A stretch of DNA of 5,767 bases, taken from positions 1 through 5,767 of the forward strand of contig VGPQ01000100.1 of assembly GCA_016882555.1 (NCBI GenBank), written 5' to 3'. Below are positions 1 through 5,767 of the stretch, piece by piece. Position 1 is the first letter of the stretch; every line of letters begins with the position of its first letter. The position numbers and the translations under genes are program-made. The stretch is from Cyanobacteria bacterium M_surface_7_m2_040 (lineage in GTDB: Bacteria > Cyanobacteriota > Cyanobacteriia > PCC-6307 > Cyanobiaceae). The notes below the pieces were generated by a model. That model saw nothing but the letters and a program-made list of their open reading frames with translations. It had not been told where the DNA came from and ran no database searches.

Positions 1-63
1 GGCCTGCTCAGCAGCTTTGTTGCTGCCCTTCTTGCTGGTTTTCTTGGCGGGGGTGGCGGTCAT
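1..63 (-). CDS. rpoC2: RNA polymerase beta-prime subunit RpoC2, N-terminal fragment (cut by window edge)
   Basis: In cyanobacteria and plastids the bacterial beta-prime chain is split, and RpoC2 is the C-terminal part carrying the bridge helix, trigger loop and jaw. Only the first 21 codons are here, from an ATG at 63-61 that stays open to the window edge: MTATPAKKTSKKGSNKAAEQA. This is a lysine/alanine/serine-rich, probably disordered tail. I recall similar basic tails at the start of picocyanobacterial RpoC2, before the conserved core. No conserved RpoC2 domain is reached, so the call rests mainly on position: same strand as rpoC1, 61 bases after its stop, the invariant cyanobacterial order. 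No convincing Shine-Dalgarno sequence precedes the ATG (the leader ends CCGGCAGCC). A later start outside the window cannot be excluded. Confidence 0.85.
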   Translation of the reverse strand, partial: MTATPAKKTSKKGSNKAAEQA

Positions 64-124
64 GGCTGCCGGCTTGGAGGGTAGGGAGGGGTATTGGGTT
101 GAACGTTCTGCGTTGGACCTGGAC
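64..124 (+). other. rpoC1-rpoC2 spacer with G-quadruplex motif on the template strand
   Basis: This 61-base spacer holds four G-runs on the plus strand between 79 and 98: GGG (79-81), GGG (84-86), GGGG (88-91) and GGG (96-98), with loops of 2, 1 and 4 bases. That fits the usual G3+N1-7 quadruplex pattern. Because the operon runs on the minus strand, the G-rich strand is the transcribed template. The mRNA is C-rich here and contains CCUCC-type runs that resemble the anti-Shine-Dalgarno rather than a ribosome binding site. The motif ends 15 bases upstream of the rpoC2 ATG. I see no terminator and no separate promoter. The pattern is seen directly; folding and any effect on transcription are inference. 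Confidence 0.5.
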
Positions 125-2029
125 TCAGGGGGCAGCCACCGCATCGATGATCACGTGATTGATCACCACACGGCCCACCGTGGTGAGCAGGTAGCGGCTG
201 ATCAATCCGCCGTCGTCGTCGAAGCGGTCACGGCGGTAGAGCCACTGCTCGATGCGCGTGCCATCGCTGAGGGTGTCGGTGGCGATGGGCTCGGCGGCTT
301 CGCCCTCGGTGTCGACCTCGTCGTTAAAGCGCACCCAGATCCAGTCGTGCAGACCGAGATGCTTCTCTTCGAAAGCGGCGATCACATCCTCAAGGCTGGC
401 GAAGGTGCGACTGCGGTTGCCGAACTCGGGCTTAACGCTGCCGGGCTGCTCAGCCGTCAGGTAGTAGGCGCCGAGCACCATGTCTTGCGACGGGGTGATA
501 ATCGGCTCCCCGGTGGCGGGCGAGAGGATGTTGTTGCTGGCCAGCATCAGCATCCGCGCCTCGGTCTGGGCCTCGATCGCCAGGGGCACGTGCACGGCCA
601 TCTGGTCACCGTCAAAGTCGGCGTTGAATGCCGGACACACCAGGGGGTGCAGCTGGATGGCGCGGCCATCGACGAGCTTCGGTTCAAACGCCTGGATGCC
701 GAGGCGGTGCAGGGTCGGGGCGCGGTTCAGCAGGATCGGATGCCCTTCGATCACCTCCTGCAACACCTGCATCACCTCATCGTCGGCCCGCTGAATCAGC
801 TTCTTGGCGGCCTTGATGTTGTTGACGATGTTTTGGCGGATCAGGCGGTGGATCACGAACGGCTGGAACAGCTCGATCGCCATTTCCTTGGGCAGACCGC
901 ACTGGTGCATCTTGAGCTTGGGACCCACGACGATCACCGAACGGCCTGAGTAGTCGACCCGCTTGCCCAGGAGGTTCTGACGGAAGCGGCCCTGCTTGCC
1001 TTCGATGATGTCGCTGAGCGACTTGAGAGCGCGGTTGTTGGCACCGACGACGGTGCGGCCGCGGCGACCGTTGTCGATCAGGGCGTCGACAGCCTCCTGC
1101 AGCATGCGCTTTTCGTTGCGCACGATGATCTCGGGGGCCAGGATCTCCTGCAGCCGCCCCAGGCGGTTGTTGCGGTTGATCACCCGGCGGTAGAGGTCGT
1201 TGAGATCGCTGGTGGCGAAGCGGCCGCCGTCGAGTTGCACCATCGGCCGCAGATCCGGTGGAATCACCGGGATCACGTCGAGCACCATCCACTCGGGACG
1301 GGCGTTGGTGGCGACAAAGTTGTCGATCACCCGCAGGCGCTTGATCAGCTTGGCCCGCTTCTGGCCCTTGCTGGCGGCGATCTCCTCGCGCAGCTGGTCG
1401 CCGATCTCCTGCAGATCCAGGTCTTCCAGCAACTGCTTGAGCGCCTCAGCGCCGATGCCCACCACCGGCTCGTTTTCGATGTCGGAATCTTCGGCGTAGA
1501 TCTGATCCTCGATCTCCAACCACTCGTCTTCGGTGAGCAGCTGCTTGTAGCTGAGGTCTTTGTGGTCGCCCGGATCGAGCACCACGTAACAGTTGAAGTA
1601 GACGATCTGTTCGACGTCCCGCAGGGGCATGTCGAGCAGGATCGCCACGTAGCTGGGGATCCCCTTCAGATACCAGACGTGCGACACCGGCGCCGCCAGC
1701 TTGATGAAGCCCATGCGATGCCGGCGCACCCGGCTCTCAGTGACCTCGACACCGCAGCGCTCACACACGATGCCGCGGTGACGCACCCGCTTGTACTTGC
1801 CGCAGTGGCACTCCCAGTCTTTGGAGGGGCCGAAGATCTTTTCGCAGAAGAGCCCGTCCATCTCGGGCTTGAGCGTGCGGTAGTTGATGGTCTCCGGCTT
1901 GGTGACCTCACCCACCACCTGACCGTTGGGCAGGGTGCGCTGACCCCACTGCATGATCCGCTCGGGGGAGGCAAGCGTGATCTTCACGTAGTCGAAGTGG
2001 TTTTCGGTGCGGAGGTTGCTGTTGGACAT
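125..2029 (-). CDS. rpoC1: DNA-directed RNA polymerase gamma subunit (RpoC1), complete
   Basis: RpoC1 is the N-terminal part of the split beta-prime subunit and carries the catalytic metal site of RNA polymerase. The protein has 634 residues, the length I remember for picocyanobacterial RpoC1. Near the N terminus is the clamp zinc site, with C74, C76, C89 and C92 in the CHCGKYK...CERCGVEV context. Next come the switch/lid region with the conserved block [16 protein letters not shown] and the [14 protein letters not shown] block. The catalytic loop NADFDGD is at residues 469-475, where D471, D473 and D475 bind the active-site magnesium. The chain ends after [21 protein letters not shown], the normal gamma-subunit end. 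The ATG at 2029-2027 gives the family start [17 protein letters not shown]; only a weak GAG lies upstream. It lies 88 bases after rpoB and 61 before rpoC2, surely in one operon. No broken motif or frameshift is seen. Confidence 0.98.
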   Translation of the reverse strand: MSNSNLRTENHFDYVKITLASPERIMQWGQRTLPNGQVVGEVTKPETINYRTLKPEMDGLFCEKIFGPSKDWECHCGKYKRVRHRGIVCERCGVEVTESRVRRHRMGFIKLAAPVSHVWYLKGIPSYVAILLDMPLRDVEQIVYFNCYVVLDPGDHKDLSYKQLLTEDEWLEIEDQIYAEDSDIENEPVVGIGAEALKQLLEDLDLQEIGDQLREEIAASKGQKRAKLIKRLRVIDNFVATNARPEWMVLDVIPVIPPDLRPMVQLDGGRFATSDLNDLYRRVINRNNRLGRLQEILAPEIIVRNEKRMLQEAVDALIDNGRRGRTVVGANNRALKSLSDIIEGKQGRFRQNLLGKRVDYSGRSVIVVGPKLKMHQCGLPKEMAIELFQPFVIHRLIRQNIVNNIKAAKKLIQRADDEVMQVLQEVIEGHPILLNRAPTLHRLGIQAFEPKLVDGRAIQLHPLVCPAFNADFDGDQMAVHVPLAIEAQTEARMLMLASNNILSPATGEPIITPSQDMVLGAYYLTAEQPGSVKPEFGNRSRTFASLEDVIAAFEEKHLGLHDWIWVRFNDEVDTEGEAAEPIATDTLSDGTRIEQWLYRRDRFDDDGGLISRYLLTTVGRVVINHVIIDAVAAP

Positions 2030-2117
2030 CGGCTCGAGCTCGCGGCGATCGAAAGGGGTTAGGGGATGACGGGGCTGCCTGCAGGCAGGCGGTCATCAAT
2101 CAGCGATCCATCAACAC
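2030..2117 (-). other. rpoB-rpoC1 intergenic spacer
   Basis: These 88 bases separate the rpoB stop from the rpoC1 ATG. In mRNA sense they hold the hairpin listed separately (2097-2065), followed by CCCC and AACCCC runs and then a GC-rich stretch up to the rpoC1 start. No coding sequence is supported. A reading frame opening at 2099 runs through into rpoC1, but out of frame with it. No Shine-Dalgarno stronger than a GAG nine bases from the ATG is visible, and there is no U-tract, so I read the spacer as untranslated sequence inside the polycistronic mRNA. Confidence 0.8.
2065..2097 (-). other. Hairpin in rpoB-rpoC1 mRNA spacer, not a classical terminator
   Basis: In mRNA sense GATGAC (2097-2092) pairs perfectly with GTCATC (2070-2065). 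Inside, after a 3 x 4 base internal loop (CGC against CCCC), CTGCC (2088-2084) pairs with GGCAG (2079-2075) around a TGCA loop. The inner part is a perfect 14-base palindrome at 2075-2088. The hairpin starts 20 bases after the rpoB stop and ends 35 bases before the rpoC1 start. It is followed by CCCTAACCCC rather than a run of U, so intrinsic termination is unlikely. An RNase processing site, a pause or attenuation element, or 3'-end protection of the rpoB message are possible roles, all inferred. Confidence 0.55.
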
Positions 2118-5408
<3,291 letters not shown>

Positions 5409-5613
5409 GCGGTGAACCTGCAGGAACGGGTGAACGGTTTTCAACTGGCCAGCTGCGGCCCGGCAACCTGATGCATGCGGCAGAGGTGATCGCAGAAACA
5501 GCCGCTCCACCACAAGGGGGGAACGGCGCCGCTGAGGCCCTCTCTATCCGGCTCGCTTCAAGGCTGCAGGCGTGGTCAACAAGGAGCGCTTCAGCGTCCA
5601 GGCCAATGGACAA
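5409..5613 (-). promoter_or_regulatory. tatD-rpoB intergenic region / rpoB leader
   Basis: This 205-base gap is the longest non-coding stretch in the window and the natural place for rpoB operon control. In mRNA order it contains a small inverted repeat, GTCCA-N6-TGGAC (5611-5596); an isolated TTGACC (5579-5574) with no -10 at proper spacing; a GATAGAGAGG stretch near 5548; a run of six C (5521-5516); and two copies of GTTCACC (5435-5429 and 5417-5411) close to the rpoB start. No U-tract terminator for tatD is seen, so read-through from tatD is possible. Apart from these, nothing recognisable such as a riboswitch or small gene was found. The promoter assignment is open. Confidence 0.45.
5417..5421 (-). 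promoter_or_regulatory. Candidate weak ribosome binding site of rpoB
   Basis: In mRNA sense GCAGG lies eight bases upstream of the ATG at 5408 (GCAGG, then TTCACCGC, then ATG). AGG matches the core of AAGGAGG at a suitable distance, although the match is short. It supports the ATG at 5408 over the GTG at 5513. The same bases sit inside an 8-base palindrome, CCTGCAGG. Confidence 0.4.
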
Positions 5614-5618
5614 TCATA
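5613..5618 (-). promoter_or_regulatory. Possible -10 element (TATGAT) overlapping the tatD stop codon
   Basis: TATGAT (5618-5613 on the minus strand) differs from TATAAT at one position and is the only good TANNNT match I found near the leader. No hexamer resembling TTGACA lies 16-19 bases upstream (the candidates are TTTCGG, GTTTCG and TGTTTC), so it would have to work as a -35-independent promoter, a type known in cyanobacteria. A start about seven bases downstream would give an rpoB leader of nearly 200 bases. The hexamer sits in an inverted repeat, ACAAT-N5-ATTGT (5610-5624). Low confidence, since a single hexamer can occur by chance. Confidence 0.2.
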
Positions 5619-5767
5619 CATTGTGAAGCGACAGCCGAAACAGTGCTGCAGCGTTGCGGGTGCTGGTAAGGGCCACCTGTTGAAGCGGCTCCTGACGCAG
5701 CTCCGCCACCCGCTGGGCCACCGCCGCCACATAGGCGGGTTCATTACGCTTGCCGCGCCGGGGCACC
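5614..5767 (-). CDS. tatD: TatD-family metal-dependent deoxyribonuclease, C-terminal fragment (5' part outside the window)
   Basis: TatD proteins are TIM-barrel, divalent-metal-dependent hydrolases with 3'-5' exonuclease activity, cytoplasmic, linked to DNA repair and degradation. Only the last 50 codons are present, in the frame beginning at 5766 and ending with TGA at 5616-5614. They begin VPRRGKRNEPAYVAAVAQRV and end TSTRNAAALFRLSLHNV. The RGKRNEPAYV block and the closing (V)A..T..NA..LF pattern are the conserved C-terminal signature of the family. The metal-binding histidines and acidic residues lie mainly in the missing part, so activity cannot be judged. The gene is on the same strand as rpoB, 205 bases upstream. 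I recall tatD just before rpoB (after rpsT) in picocyanobacteria, which agrees with this placement. Confidence 0.9.
   Translation of the reverse strand, partial: VPRRGKRNEPAYVAAVAQRVAELRQEPLQQVALTSTRNAAALFRLSLHNV

Noticed and set aside
17..949. A 310-codon plus-strand open frame antisense to rpoC1 and across the rpoC1-rpoC2 spacer
   Set aside because: Shadow of rpoC1; no conserved motif and no ribosome binding site of note.
1235..2062. A 275-codon plus-strand open frame antisense to rpoC1
   Set aside because: Shadow frame with biased composition, fully explained by the rpoC1 codons on the other strand.
2065..2097. Rho-independent terminator after rpoB
   Set aside because: The hairpin is real but is followed by CCCTAACCCC, not a U-run, and termination here would cut off rpoC1.
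1908..2099. A 63-codon minus-strand frame starting in the rpoB-rpoC1 spacer
   Set aside because: It overlaps the rpoC1 start in another frame, covers the spacer hairpin, and its protein is an Arg/Pro/Ala-rich frame-shift version of RpoC1.
5417..5424. CCTGCAGG palindrome shared by the rpoB leader and the rpoB-rpoC1 spacer (2078-2085) as a common regulatory site
   Set aside because: The same 8-mer also occurs inside the rpoB coding region (near 2385), where CTG CAG codons make it common in this composition.
5409..5513. In-frame N-terminal extension of rpoB from a GTG at 5513
   Set aside because: The 35 extra residues do not resemble RpoB, while the ATG at 5408 gives the family start [17 protein letters not shown] and the usual length.
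5543..5579. TTGACC plus GATAGA as an rpoB promoter
   Set aside because: The spacer of 25 bases is too long for sigma-70 type recognition, and the -10 match is poor.

Overview
This window is a housekeeping stretch of a GC-rich (by eye roughly 60-65%) cyanobacterial genome. All genes lie on the minus strand, so transcription runs from the right end to the left. The strongest taxonomic marker is the split beta-prime subunit of RNA polymerase: a 634-residue RpoC1 (gamma) ends where the cyanobacterial/plastid subunit normally ends, and a separate gene (rpoC2) begins 61 bases later. Protein style (RpoB of 1096 residues starting [17 protein letters not shown], RpoC1 starting [17 protein letters not shown]), high GC and no GCGATCGC (HIP1) site found by eye suggest the marine/freshwater picocyanobacteria (Synechococcus/Cyanobium group). 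That placement is inference from remembered family sequences, not from a search.

Layout in transcription order: (1) 5767-5614, last 50 codons of a TatD-family metal-dependent nuclease; (2) 5613-5409, a 205-base gap holding the rpoB leader, with a possible -10 element at the tatD stop codon, small inverted repeats and a GTTCACC repeat close to the rpoB start; (3) 5408-2118, complete rpoB (beta subunit); (4) 2117-2030, an 88-base spacer with a clear hairpin that has no U-tract; (5) 2029-125, complete rpoC1; (6) 124-64, a 61-base spacer that is C-rich in the mRNA and G-rich on the template strand; (7) 63-1, first 21 codons of rpoC2.

RpoB, RpoC1 and RpoC2 are subunits of one enzyme and are expected to be made from one operon. 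RpoB and RpoC1 supply the fork, flap, clamp zinc finger and catalytic aspartates. RpoC2, mostly outside the window, supplies the bridge helix, trigger loop and remaining beta-prime parts. tatD upstream of rpoB matches the gene order I recall for picocyanobacteria.

I found no mobile element, CRISPR array, tRNA, rRNA or new multi-gene system. Points deserving a second look are confined to the spacers: the rpoB-rpoC1 hairpin, a four-run G-quadruplex motif just upstream of rpoC2, weak or absent Shine-Dalgarno sequences before the three rpo genes, and the unassigned rpoB promoter.
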